Shown here: positions 39,115 through 49,789 of the stretch, piece after piece
Layout of the letters: the number at the start of each line of letters is the position of its first letter
Position numbering within the stretch: position 1 is the stretch's first letter
DNA from: Straminergon stramineum
Lineage: Eukaryota; Streptophyta; Bryopsida; Hypnales; Calliergonaceae
NCBI GenBank assembly: GCA_963920665.1
Contig: OY987272.1
Span: forward strand, 7,011,001-7,075,000
DNA length: 64,000 nucleotides
Direction: 5' to 3'
Notes under the pieces: generated by a model
Databases searched by the model: none
Told to the model about the DNA's origin: nothing
Seen by the model: only the letters and a program-made list of their open reading frames with translations
Made by a program: the position numbers and the translations under genes

Positions 39115-39286
39115 TGTTGACACATACTACAGTTAGGGTTTCATTCCCTATTAGAATAACTCATTCATCCCGTATTGATTAGATTAGGGTTTCCTTGATG
39201 TATAAATATTACTGTTAAGCTCCTACTTAACTCTCTCAATATACGATAAGCAACCTGTTGCAAGATCGCGCTTGTTGCTTCTAACA
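39115..39286 (+). repeat. 5' LTR (172 bp)
   Basis: Bounded by TG...CA. It contains a TATA box (tataaata, about 39201) expected to drive the element. Against the 3' LTR it has A, A and T where the 3' copy has G, G and C. Confidence 0.95.
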
Positions 39287-39299
39287 TGGTATCAAAGCT
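39287..39299 (+). other. Primer-binding site
   Basis: TGGTATCAAAGCT immediately follows the 5' LTR and closely resembles the initiator Met-tRNA complement TGGTATCAGAGC used by plant copia elements. Confidence 0.9.
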
Positions 39300-39361
39300 G
39301 GTTAGATCCCTCAAGTTGTTATAGCACAGTTTCTAGGACCGTTGATCATTAGTATCGATAG

Positions 39362-39615
39362 AATCGAAGTCATAGCACTTCCTGTATTTGAAGTCGTAAC
39401 ACTCCTCTGTAACGATCGAAGTCGTAGTACTTCCTTGTGTCGGAAGTCGTAGCACTCCGTTGTAAAGATCGAAGTCGTAGTACTTTCCATTGATCGAAGT
39501 CGTAGCACTCCGTTGTAAAGATCGAAGTCGTAGTACTTTCCATTGATCGAAGTCGTAGCACTCCGTTGTAAAGATCGAAGTCGTAGTACTTTCCATTGAT
39601 CGAAGTCGTAGCAAC
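39362..39615 (+). repeat. Tandem repeat in the copia leader (53-bp higher-order unit)
   Basis: atcgaagtcg recurs at 39468, 39493, 39521, 39546, 39574 and 39599, with spacing alternating 25 and 28 bp. Diverged units extend to 39362. The array lies in the untranslated leader between primer site and Gag start. Confidence 0.9.
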
Positions 39616-39707
39616 CCTCTGTCATCCCGTAAACACTCAGCCGCCACTACGACGGCGCTGTAGGAAGTCATCGATCTCACAGCAACATCGATTATTCTCC
39701 TGTAAGC

Positions 39708-42700
39708 ATGGACCCAAGTGTGAAAGACATACTAGAAACAATGAAACTAGCAGGTCCCTCGAATTACATCATATGGAGCTACAAGGTGAAGATGATTCTC
39801 ATGCAGGAAGGATTATGGCGATTCATCGAGACTAGCGCAGACCAGACTGTTGTCGACGCCATCTCATCGAGCTTTGCTGTGAACACCGCCAACTCAACTC
39901 CGCCACGGGAAGATGCTGCGACAACACCCGTCCCGGCTCACTCCAACCAAGTCAATGATCCAACACGGGATAATGAGCTACGCTATCGTGCAGGACGGAT
40001 CATCATATCCCTGGTAAGAGACTCGATCTTGCTCAGCGTGATTCATCTCACAGAACCGCAGGCCATTTGGCAAAGACTTAGAAACTTATGTGACATTAGA
40101 AGCTCGTCTAGACGTCTTTCCCTCAAGGAGAAATTCTATTCGTTGAAACTAGGAGAAGGCAAACCTCTGACAAACCACTTACAAGAGATTAACTTGATAG
40201 TTACACAGCTAGCGAACCTTGGCATCCAGATCTCTGATGAAGATCTCGTTGACCTCACGCTTAACAGCTTACCAAAGAGTTGGTCTACATTTAAACAAAT
40301 CCAGAAAGGGAGGGGCCACACACCTTCCTTTGCTGAGTTAGAGGGATTGCTCCTACAGGAAGAATTAGGTAGAACCCTAGATCAGCAACGAGAAGATATA
40401 GAACAGATAAACCTCGTTCGCATAGGTAGGGGTCCACCTCAAGGAGCATACAACACCCTCCTTCCCAACAGAGGACGCTCGGGGCGCAGTCGCAGTTACC
40501 CCCCGATCGACCAAAGTGCCCCAATTCCTGACCAATTCTCAAACACACCACAGTTACGTATACAACCCATATTCTGTCACAGTTGTGGTAAATCAGGCCA
40601 CTACGCTCGAGATTGTCGTCATATAACTCTGGAGGAGCGTATAAAGGCCCTCCAATTACAACTTGGCAATATGACCACTCAACGGCAACATCAACCCAAT
40701 TTTTCGTCATCACAAGTTCACCTTGCAGAAATCAACGACCTCGAAGACTTGGAATACGTTGACGATCCAATGTACCCAGACGACCCTTCATCTGACATTC
40801 AAGATTGCCTTGCTGCATTCCAAGAAGATACCGCAATACTAGAAGAAGTCATCAACGCCTGCGTTGTCACTGCACCAGTCGAGGAAGACTGGTTTCTCGA
40901 TAGCGGCGCTTCATCACACGTCACAGGAGACTCCAGCATCCTTCATCACATCTCTTCAAGCAAAATTCCACACATTAGGACCGCCGGTAGCCAGACAATG
41001 GAAGTAGTTGGATAGGGATCCATAAATGTCATTGACACTTCAGGTTCAATAAAGTCCATCAATAATGTTCTCTACATTCCTGGAGTAAAGACAAACCTAC
41101 TGTCCGTTGGCAAACTCACTGACGTGGGTTACCGAGTTCTCTTTGAGTCACACACCTGCATCATCTACGACAAGGATAACCCAAGCGACATCCTTCTCAA
41201 AGGCATTCGTGACCCTCGCAACAATCTTTATCGGGTGATAAACCGATTTTCGAAACTCATGCCTGTCACCGGCACTGAAGACCAGCACTCAATCTGCAGT
41301 TCCCTCGACGCTTCGACAACTATCTACAGCACTCTCGGAACTCCAACAGCGACCAACACCACATCTGCTCAATCCCGACACCAAACATCCGCAAGACTCT
41401 CCTCGGACGACATACACCTCTGGCACAAACGCCTTGGACACGTTCACTATCAAGGGCTCTATCACATGACAGCACGCAACCTGGTGGCCGGCGTCCCTTA
41501 CATACCGCTCATCAAGCACGTCTATGACTCCTGCATGCTAGGGAAACTCCCATGAGATCGCACCCCAAAGAAACGCACCTCCACCACAACTCGCAAACTT
41601 CAACTAGTACACACCGACCTCTGTGGACCACTCCCAATCATCTCCAGGTCAAGCAACAAATATATCCTTACCTTCATTGATGACTTTTCACGTAAGACTT
41701 GGCTTTATTTTCTTTCAGACAAATCCCAAACCTTAGAACGCTTCAAGCAGTTTAGAGCCCTTGTAGAAACTCCAGATCAAAGGATCGGCACTCTTAGAAG
41801 TGACCGTGAAGGAGAATATCTCTCACATGATTTTCGAGAATATTGCGTTACCCATGGTATCACCAGACAACTCACAGCAGGGTATTCCCCTCACCAGAAT
41901 GGGGTCGCAGAGAGGAAGAATCGTACTCTCCTGGAAGGCATTCGAAGTGTAGTTACTGGCACAAAAATTCCTAAGGCACTTTGGGAGGAAGTAGCTCGCA
42001 CTATCAACTATATTCAGAACCGTTGTCCTACTAAAGCCCTAAAACTCCAAACCCCAAAGGAAGCATTCAAAGGAATCAAGCCTCACCTTGGTCACCTTCG
42101 AGTCATCGGTAGCTTGGCTTACTGCCACATTCCTGATGCGAAGCGACAGAAATTTGATCCCAAAGCCCTCTGCACCATACTACTAGGATATGACGAAAAT
42201 AGCAAAGCCTACTGTTGTTATCACCCCCCTACCGGACGGATAATTATCAGTAGAGATGTTCGATTTGACGAACGCCGATTTGACATTCCTACACCTGAGA
42301 CCACTGAACCACTACAAGACCCTAGTCCTCTTAGTGATCTACTTCGACCTCAATCACCACACCCTGCAAACCCACAACTAGATCCACTAGCAGATCCCTC
42401 CCCTCTTACCTCTCCATCTCTCCGCATCCTCCTCCCTGAACCTCTCGCCACTCTAGACTCACCGTCTGTCTCCCTAGAATCCCCCTGTCCCACTTCCCCA
42501 ACTACTAGTTCACCCACTCCCACTCCGACCCTTCTTCCCCGCCGCTCCCAACGGCCCAAACGACAAAACATCCGCTTGGCAGGCTATGAGCTTTGCCTCT
42601 CCACCGAAGATTTCGATGTCTGCACTTCTATCCGCAAAACTCCCACAGTGAACCACATTGAACCTGACCACGCTAACATCACTTTCAAACAAGCCAAAGA

Positions 42701-44801
42701 TGACCTAGATTGGCGCTATGCGATGCAAGAGGAAATGGAGTCAATCTGGAAAAACCACACCTGGGATCTTGAACCTCTACCTCCTGGCAAAACTGCCATA
42801 ACTTGCAAATGGGTTTTTAAACTCAAACCTGGCATTAATGGTCAGCCTTCTGTTAAGAAGGCCCGTCTCGTTGCCCGCGGATTCGAACAACGCTACGGGA
42901 TCGACTTCAACGACACCTTCGCTCCTGTTATCAAATGGGCCACCCTCCGTACTGCAATAGCCCTTGCCTCTGCCAAATGATGGGACATACACCACATGGA
43001 TGTCCGCACGGCATTTCTTCACGGTCTGTTGAAGGAACGTGTTTTCATGACCCAGCCCCTTGGCTTTCGAGCTTGAGGTCGTGAACACTACATCTGCAAT
43101 TTACACAAATCCCTCTATAGTTTGAAACAGAGCCCACGAACATGGTACGATCGCATTGATACCTCACTGCGCAGCATTGGTCTTCACCGCAGCACCTCAG
43201 ATAGCAACCTATATTACATGCATCGTGATGGAGAAACCGTCATCTTTCTCTTGTACGTAGATGATCTATTCATCACAGGCAACTCCGACTCCCTTATCAC
43301 CTGGCTCAAACAGTTCCTTCATACTGAATTCGACATGACCATTCTAGGCCGAATCAAGAGGTATCTCGGCATATCATTCGAGCAAGTTATCCTCGGGTTG
43401 TTCCTGCACCAACGAGAATACACCGAGTCCATTCTCAAAGAATTCGGTATGGCAAATTCGAAATGAGCTCCTGCTTCGTTCCCGGAAGGCTTGGTCCTCA
43501 CTACCGATATGACCTCTCCACCAGTCGACACATCTGACTACTGTCGACTAGTAGGGAAACTCATCTTCCTGACTATTACAAGTCCTGACCTCGCATATGC
43601 TGTTAGCAGGCTCAGCAGCTACATGGCTGCCCCCCAGCGCGCCCATCTCGACGATGCTAAACACGTCCTGCGCTACTTACAGGGAACTCTTGACTATGGC
43701 ATTTTATACAAACATGATTCACCCATTGCTATCTCAGGATATACAGATGCAGACTAGGGTTCCTGCCAAGACACACGACGCTCCATGGGTGCCTACATTT
43801 TTACTCTTGCAGGGGGACCGATCACCTCGCAAAGCAAGCGATAGCCCACAATCTCCCGATCTTCTACCGAATTTGAGTACAAGGCCCTTAGCGATGGAGC
43901 TCAGGAGGCCGTATGGCTTCACCGACTCATCCTCGAATTGCACCCTTCCTTTGGGCTGTCTGCACCGTCCCTGCCACAGCCAACAATCACTTCTCCAGTC
44001 TCCACCGCAAGCATCACAATCCACTGTGACAATCAAGGTGCTATAAAATTATCCCACAACCTTGTTTTTCATGCTCGTTCTAAACACATTGAGATTCATT
44101 ACCATTTCATCCGTGAGAGAGTCTTAGGAGGGGAAATCAAAATTCAATATATTAACACCAGCGCACAGCCAGCCAATGCCCTTACAAAGCCACTAGATCG
44201 AGTGAAATTTCACCAACACCGTTCCTTCCTGGGCCTACACAGCTTGCTAAGCTTACAACAGAACCCACCAAATCCCACTTCCGTCTATACACCAGTAGAT
44301 TCTGCTCTCTCTAAGATCCCTCAATCTGGAATAAGTATTCCTCCACTTCCTCAAGCGCGCCAAAACTCCTGTACAAAGCTCCCTTGTATCCTAACACCTC
44401 CCTGGAACAATCCAACCACGAAAAATAGAGCCCTGGCCTACGCCCCCTTTGCACAGCATAGAATCTCTGTTTTTCCACATTCCTCCTCCGCCCGTTCCTA
44501 TGGGTCTGGCGCCCTTGCACCTCGCTTTGCATCACCGTCTCTACAGCTGCCCAAACGTCCTCCTGGGCGTCCGGTAGGACGAGCTCCTCCGTCGCCTCCT
44601 CCAAATCGGCCTGCTTCCGCACCATCGCATCAACCACGCCGAAACACCAGTCGGCCAACAGCGCGACGAATGCGCACACACTCCACGCCAACACACCAGC
44701 AAACTTCAGCACCGCAGAGAACTCCACGCTCTCCCGCAACGCTCATCTCCGGTGCATCCTCACCCGCGCCATCACGTTACTCCAAAATTGTTGCGTTATG
44801 A
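39708..44801 (+). pseudogene. Copia Gag-Pol polyprotein, one frame broken by seven stop codons
   Basis: Starting at ATG 39708, a single frame runs to 44799-44801. Gag (UBN2-like) is followed by a CCHC knuckle (CHSCGKSGHYARDC, residue about 290), protease DSGA (residue about 398), GAG-pre-integrase LWHKRLGH, the integrase core ([24 protein letters not shown]), reverse transcriptase (KWVFKLK, MDVRTAFLHG, YVDD) and RNase H (SSTEFEYKAL, DNQGAIKL). In-frame stops lie at 41013, 41553, 42978, 43074, 43464, 43755 and 43842. Gag through protease is intact, so that part could still be translated. The frame stays open about 180 codons past the usual end of RNase H, through GC-rich DNA that carries the antisense ORF. 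It is inactive as it stands. Confidence 0.95.
44311..44739 (-). CDS. Antisense ORF with an RNase H1 hybrid-binding (viroplasmin-type) domain
   Basis: The 142-codon ORF runs opposite to the retrotransposon, between RNase H and the 3' LTR. Residues about 88-136 show FYAVQRGRRPGLYFSW and GYKGALYRSF, then EEVEEYL. This is the pattern of the domain that binds RNA-DNA hybrids at the N-terminus of eukaryotic RNase H1 and that also occurs in the caulimovirus inclusion-body protein. Residues about 10-35 are hydrophobic (VLAWSVCAFVALLADW) and could be a membrane segment; the middle is acidic, then Arg-rich. No RNase H catalytic domain follows before the stop. The region is GC-rich compared with its neighbours. 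It may be captured host sequence carried as cargo. No promoter is identified; the 3' LTR could only drive it if transcribed backwards. The domain call is strong; whether it is expressed is unknown. Confidence 0.75.
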   Translation of the reverse strand: MRESVEFSAVLKFAGVLAWSVCAFVALLADWCFGVVDAMVRKQADLEEATEELVLPDAQEDVWAAVETVMQSEVQGRQTHRNGRRRNVEKQRFYAVQRGRRPGLYFSWLDCSREVLGYKGALYRSFGALEEVEEYLFQIEGS

Positions 44802-44856
44802 TCAGCCTCTCCCTGTGTTCATTACAATTGGCAAGACAGCCCGCCTTCCCAATTGC

Positions 44857-44863
44857 GGGGGGG
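44857..44863 (+). other. Polypurine tract
   Basis: A run of seven G directly abuts the TGTTGACA start of the 3' LTR, the expected plus-strand primer position. Confidence 0.85.
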
Positions 44864-45035
44864 TGTTGACACATACTACAGTTAGGGTTTCATTCCCTGT
44901 TAGAATAACTCATTCATCCCGTATTGATTAGATTAGGGTTTCCTTGATGTATAAATATTACTGTTAAGCTCCTGCTTAACTCTCTCAATATACGATAAGC
45001 AACCTGTTGCAAGATCGCGCTTGCTGCTTCTAACA
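44864..45035 (+). repeat. 3' LTR (172 bp)
   Basis: Same length and ends as the 5' LTR, with three single-base differences (at 44899, 44974 and 45024). It is followed by the TCAAT duplication. Confidence 0.95.
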
Positions 45036-45164
45036 TCAATCCTCTAGACAAGGCCAATAAACTAACTAATAGGTTTATCATTTTCCTGTTTGTTTGTGCC
45101 AAAACTTCATAGAGGTTGATGCATTGATAGTCTTTGTCTTTTGGACAATGCCAATAAACTAAGT
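45036..45164. repeat. Tandem array of about 88-bp units, right part
   Basis: It continues the array interrupted by the copia insertion: acaaggccaataaacta, tttgtgccaaaacttcatagaggtt, then tagtct at 45128. A further partial unit follows the next MITE (tttgtgcaccaacttcgcagagg, about 45425). Confidence 0.75.
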
Positions 45165-45394
45165 TTAACCTATAAACGTCAACATGGACATTTAGTGTCC
45201 AATGGATGACAAAGAATCTTTCTATGTAGGACAAAATCGCAACTATTCATCCTTGGAATTTTGTGCGGAAAGGTAAGATCTTCTACAGTACTTTGACCTC
45301 CAATGAATATTTTGGGATTTTGTAAAGTAGATGGTGTCACACAGTTCCAAAAGAGAGGATTTCCATGGTCACTAGTCCGTCCTGTAAGGGTTAA
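45165..45394 (+). mobile_element. TTAA-ended 230-bp MITE, family A copy 3
   Basis: It begins TTAACCTATAAACGTC and ends CCTGTAAGGGTTAA. The interior carries gacatttagtgtcc, ctattcatccttggaatttt and gatggtgtcacacagttcc. It is the cleanest full-length copy with both ends visible. Confidence 0.85.
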
Positions 45395-46168
45395 TGGGTT
45401 TAGCAGTTTGTTTCCTGTTTGTTTGTGCACCAACTTCGCAGAGGCTACCTCACTTTCTTACTTTCAATACAGGGCACTGACCAGTCCAGTACATCCAAAC
45501 TGGTGGTTGGGTGGGTGCGCTGAAGAGGGCAGTCAGGGCACCCACCCACCCACTCTCCGGAGTAGTCCGGAATGGTTCCAAAGCCAGTGCGGTAACTTAA
45601 TACTGTATAACTTCAGCTTAATATTAATAAGTTAAGTGAAGTTTGGCGAGTCCGTCGTGGAATGAGCAACTTCCAGGTGGAACCGAAGTGACGGCAGTTG
45701 CCCCAACGAACCCATCGACCTGGCAAACGCAGACTGAGCCCACTGAAGCCCAAGCCAGTGCCGTCCAAGTGGCTGCTGCTGCTGTCTGTCCGTGTGCTGG
45801 AAATGCTGAAAGAGACTCCGTCCGTCCGTCCGTCCGGACTCCGGACTCTTCACTTGTCGACAAGACAGACAGGACTACAGGAGTCACCGGACCTACCGAG
45901 AACTTAAATGTATAAACTTGCTTTCATTATTTGGCAGCCAGTTCCTGGTCAGCAGTTCTGGGATTCTGGCCCACTCACTCTCGCCGGGGAACTGAACGGA
46001 AGGCAGGCAGTCTCGATGACAAACCAAGCCGGCCAGCCACCTTTCGAGTTTCGAATCCTCATCAGAGCGACTCTCTCTCTCTCTGTGAGCGGCTCTCTCA
46101 ATTCAGAAAAAGTCCTGGGGCGGCGGCGGCTTGAATATTCTCCCGCTTTCTTGTTTTTTGTCGGGATC
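45395..46168. other. GC-rich island without a recognised gene
   Basis: From about 45480 the sequence is far richer in G+C than the surrounding 15 kb, with (gtcc)n near 45820, a CT run near 46073 and overlapping open frames of 70-116 codons on both strands. None shows a protein family. The look is that of a plant promoter and 5' leader, perhaps of a gene whose body is absent or moved. Confidence 0.4.
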
Positions 46169-46680
46169 GAAGAGGGAGAAGGAGAAGGAGGCTTGGTATT
46201 GCGTTGCATTGCATTGACCAAAGCTACGTGTGAGGAAGTTGGACCTGGAAAATCGTAGTACTCTCAGAAAAAGCAAAGAGTTGGTGGTGTAAAGATAGAG
46301 CCTCTTGTAGCATACTGGTAGGTGCTTGTTGCAGTGCAATGCAATTCCTCTGAAAACAAAGTACTTAACCCTTAAACGTCGACATGGACATTTTGTGTCC
46401 GATGGATGACAAAGAATCTCTCTCACTATGTAGGCCGATAGAAATGTGACTATTCATCCTTGGAATTTTGTGAGAAAAGCGTAGGTCTTCTACAGTAGTA
46501 TGACTTCCAATGAAGAGGGAGAAGGAGAAGGAGGCTTGGCATTGCATTGACCAAAGCTATGTGTGAGGAAGTTGGAGAAGGAAAACCTTAATACTCCAGA
46601 AAAAGCAAAAGAATTGGTGTTGTAAAGACAGAGCCTCTTGTAGTATACCAGTAGGTGCTTGTTGCAGTGCGATTCCTCTT
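46169..46680. repeat. Direct duplication of about 185 bp flanking a family A MITE fragment
   Basis: The block gagggagaaggagaaggaggcttgg ... gcctcttgtagcatactggtaggtgcttgttgcagtg at 46169-46356 recurs at 46516-46680 with few differences. Between them (46365-46517) lies a left-end fragment of the 230-bp MITE (TTAACCCTTAAACGTC to ccaatgaa). Confidence 0.85.
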
Positions 46681-49074
46681 AATTAACCCTTGGAAGCCCC
46701 TTAGGGTCTCCTTATACAACCTGTATTTAGCTTTATAATTCTTCAATTGTGGTTTGATAGATGAGTTATGATACATTTTTATTTACATACTATCATGATC
46801 ATTAATTTACTATATATTGAATTTACAAATAAATGCATTGAAAATGCACTAAAAGCCAAGGGGCTTGGTGTGGAATTTAACCTCTAAAATTGATGGATTC
46901 CAATAGTCAAAACCTTGATTTTGATTTATATCTCCTGTCACATCTCTTATTAGATGCAAAGAGTTTTATTTGATAAAATCTTGATTAATTGATACTTTAC
47001 ACCATGTATTGGTATGTAACCAAGCAAATGTTAGATTTGTATAAGTGCAACATCTAAATCTTGTTTGGCAAGTTAAAAACGAATTAAGGGTGGGTTAAAA
47101 CTCATCTTCATGCCTTCCAAATATGCCCATTAATGCTTTAAGGACAAAGGATTTTTATTTTAAATTGACTAACTCGATTGATCATGTTAGGAGAAGTGTA
47201 ATCTAATTAGAATTTTTTTATAAATCATCATATTGATGAAGAATATTGCCTGTGTTGGTTAAAAAAATCATATTTGAAAAAATAGAAGTCCCAATAAGAA
47301 TTCTTCAAAGTTGCTTAAAAACTTGAGATCTAATATGGGCTTCATTATCCTTGAAGGGTTAAATAGTTTGGGGGATCTACCACAACTTCTGGATAGGGAG
47401 TTCTTTCATCAACATACATGATTTGGGGAGACTCTATCACTCATTTTATATATTAGATAGTCTATACCACCTCTAAGTGATCGTTCATAAAAACCTTGGA
47501 AGAAATCATATATCTAACTCGTCTCACAAACCATGTTGGTTCTAGTTGTCCCAAATCCTAAAGTCACCTTATCTAAATCTATTGAGGTTTGGAAGCTCCT
47601 CGTGGTCTATGGCCCTATGGCCCATGTCTTTGCACCAACTTCTTTTTCTTCCTCGTCTTCTTCTCATAGTGGAATCAAATCGTTGAATGTTCCCACTCAC
47701 TTCTTCTAATTTGAATTCAAGATTGCATTGCATCTTTTGATAGCCTATGGAGACACCTTGAACTATTAACAATGTCATTTTTTAATACATTTTTTAGTTA
47801 CTTCTATTTAACAATTTTTTTCTTTTTTCTTTTTCAATCCTACATTTTAATTCAATATTCCACTGTAAAGATTTAAACTTCAATTCTTTTGTAGTGAAAA
47901 AAATTTAAGTTTTAAAGAAGATTCAAAGATTTAAAACCTATGATGATAGGGTAGACAAACAACTTTTCTTTTCACTTTGAATATTGATCCCTTACAATTT
48001 ACTTGGTCAAACTGTCAAAGTTTATAGAAAGAATTCACAAATTCTCATTTAAATGTTATTAAAGATCTTCTTATTGAATATGCCTTCCGGAAATAAAAAT
48101 TCCATTGTGTCTCTTTACAATAGGAATGGAAGTTGGGAGTTTGGCTTGATTGAATATAGATATGAACTTTTAGGAGTTAAGATCACCTTTTGTTTTCATT
48201 GTTTCATTAAGTTAGTCTATCAAAGCTTTTGGACTTCAAAGAGAGCCACTATTTTTATAAATGCACAGTTACTATTATTAGAATAGTCAAATTTTCATAT
48301 TTTCTTGTTTCTAAATGAAAAGAAGCTTCAACACACAAAGAAATGCAACATTTGGATATCATATGGAAAAATTATTAGGGGTCAAAGTTTTTTTGGGTAC
48401 ATGTTCTAAAATTGTTTCTTCAACGTATGTATGTATTCATTTTGGAAATGTACATAGAGTGATGATGGAAGTTTTGGACTAGGTGCACTTTTTGGGTGTA
48501 TCCACCTTATATTGATGTAAGTACTACCAATAGTGTTGAGAAATCTTCGTACCATATATCCCAATATCCATTTGGTAGCTAATTTCAATTTTCATTGTAC
48601 TCCTTTTATCTCAAATTAAATCCATGGTACTCCCACAACAACCTAGAATGGTAACCAATGGTACCAAGGACTGACTTGAAACTATGTGTGCATTTTACTA
48701 AGTAGACGATGATGATGTTACCAATGCATGCAACAACAACAACAACAATTTATATTTGAGCATGAAATGTCTAAAATATTCTTCCATTGAAAACATGCAA
48801 TTTTTCCCACATATTAGTAATAAAAAATTATGTATAAAGAATTTGATGTTAATAACATGGTACACTTGCATTCAATTGTTGTTCCATTTGTATGATTTTC
48901 CATTAGGCATGACTTGTCATAGTACAAATTAAAATCTAGCCTTTGAGAAAACCTTGGTCCTAGAGGGCCCTATGGATAGCTCTTTTTGAGCCCTAAGGGG
49001 ATTGAGAACTAACAAAGTCCTCAAAAGTACAGAATTCCAAATTTGACAAGACAAAAAGATTGTATTTGATATTA
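46681..49074. other. AT-rich gene-free DNA
   Basis: No gene seen. The segment 48285-48525 is a dispersed repeat: atttggatatcatatg, aggggtcaaagtttt, ttggaaatgtacata(g)ag.gatgatgga and gggtgtatccaccttat recur at 60630-60870 and, reversed and shortened, at about 55630-55760. Confidence 0.45.
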
Positions 49075-49348
49075 CATTAGATGAGATTTGGGGAAATAAG
49101 GGGTTGTTTTAGGGTTTGTTCCCCATATTGTTCTCACAAGAGTGAGGGCACGGCTAATAACTATAAATTGTCATAAATACTAAAAATAATAATTTTTTGG
49201 TCCTAAAATTGAAAAAAATAAAAAATAAATTTTTTTTTTGACATAGCCAACGCTTGACCACATCAGCACTATTGTAGTGGCGCAGTTCAACGAGTTCCCC
49301 ACTGCAAGGAACTCACAGTCTTCTATTTGGTCCAAATCTCATCTAATG
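49075..49348. mobile_element. MITE of 274 bp, ends CATTAGATGAGATTTGG
   Basis: The left end CATTAGATGAGATTTGG is matched in inverse at the right end (ccaaatctcatctaatg), a perfect 17-bp inverted repeat. The core is AT-rich with gccaacgcttgaccacatcagca. Confidence 0.85.
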
Positions 49349-49492
49349 GATCAAACTATAAATAGTGTTATATTGAGATGTAAATTGTCCAATTTGTAGA
49401 GAAAAATGGGATTCCAAGAAGTATTTTATAGTATACTATGTGGTATATATATTTTTTCAAATATAATATAATTTAGTGAAGGATGTGACATT

Positions 49493-49789
49493 CATTAGGG
49501 GAGATTTGAGGGTATAAAAAGAGTGTTTCAAGCTCGTTCCCTGTGTTGGGAACAAAGCATTGTTGTCCCGAATTAAAAATTATTAAAAAAATAAAAAAAT
49601 AGTAAAATATGAAATAATTTAATGAATAATATTTTTTAATATAATAAATTATTAATTAAATATTATTATATGACATAGCAATGTTAGTGCCACGATAGAT
49701 GGATGTTGTGGCAATGTTACCCACAGCTCCCAATGTTCAAGAACTTTAGGAACTTGTAGTCTTTTAGACGGCTAAAGTCCCTTCTAATG
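49493..49789. mobile_element. Related MITE of about 297 bp
   Basis: Ends CATTAGGGGAGATTTGAGG and aagtcccttctaatg resemble the previous element. Internal order (ttgttccc/cgttccct, AT-rich core, aggaact.(a)cagtctt) is also shared, so the two are diverged family members about 420 bp apart. Confidence 0.65.

Larger units (their letters stand above)
39115..45035 (+). mobile_element. Full-length Ty1/copia LTR retrotransposon, 5.9 kb, coding-defective
   Basis: It has two 172-bp LTRs starting TGTTGACA and ending TAACA, differing at 3 of 172 positions, a perfect 5-bp target duplication, a Met-tRNA primer site and a G-rich polypurine tract. The domain order protease, integrase, reverse transcriptase, RNase H marks it as copia. 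The Gag-Pol frame has seven stops but no frameshift. The high LTR identity means a fairly recent insertion. An antisense ORF lies between RNase H and the 3' LTR. Confidence 0.97.

Noticed and set aside
39311..39680. Minus-strand open frames of about 100 codons with repeated RLRS/YDFD motifs
   Set aside because: Produced by the 53-bp tandem repeat in the copia leader; periodicity explains the open frame.
47569..47778. 69-codon minus-strand frame with an Arg-rich stretch
   Set aside because: Short, no homology recognised, isolated in AT-rich DNA.
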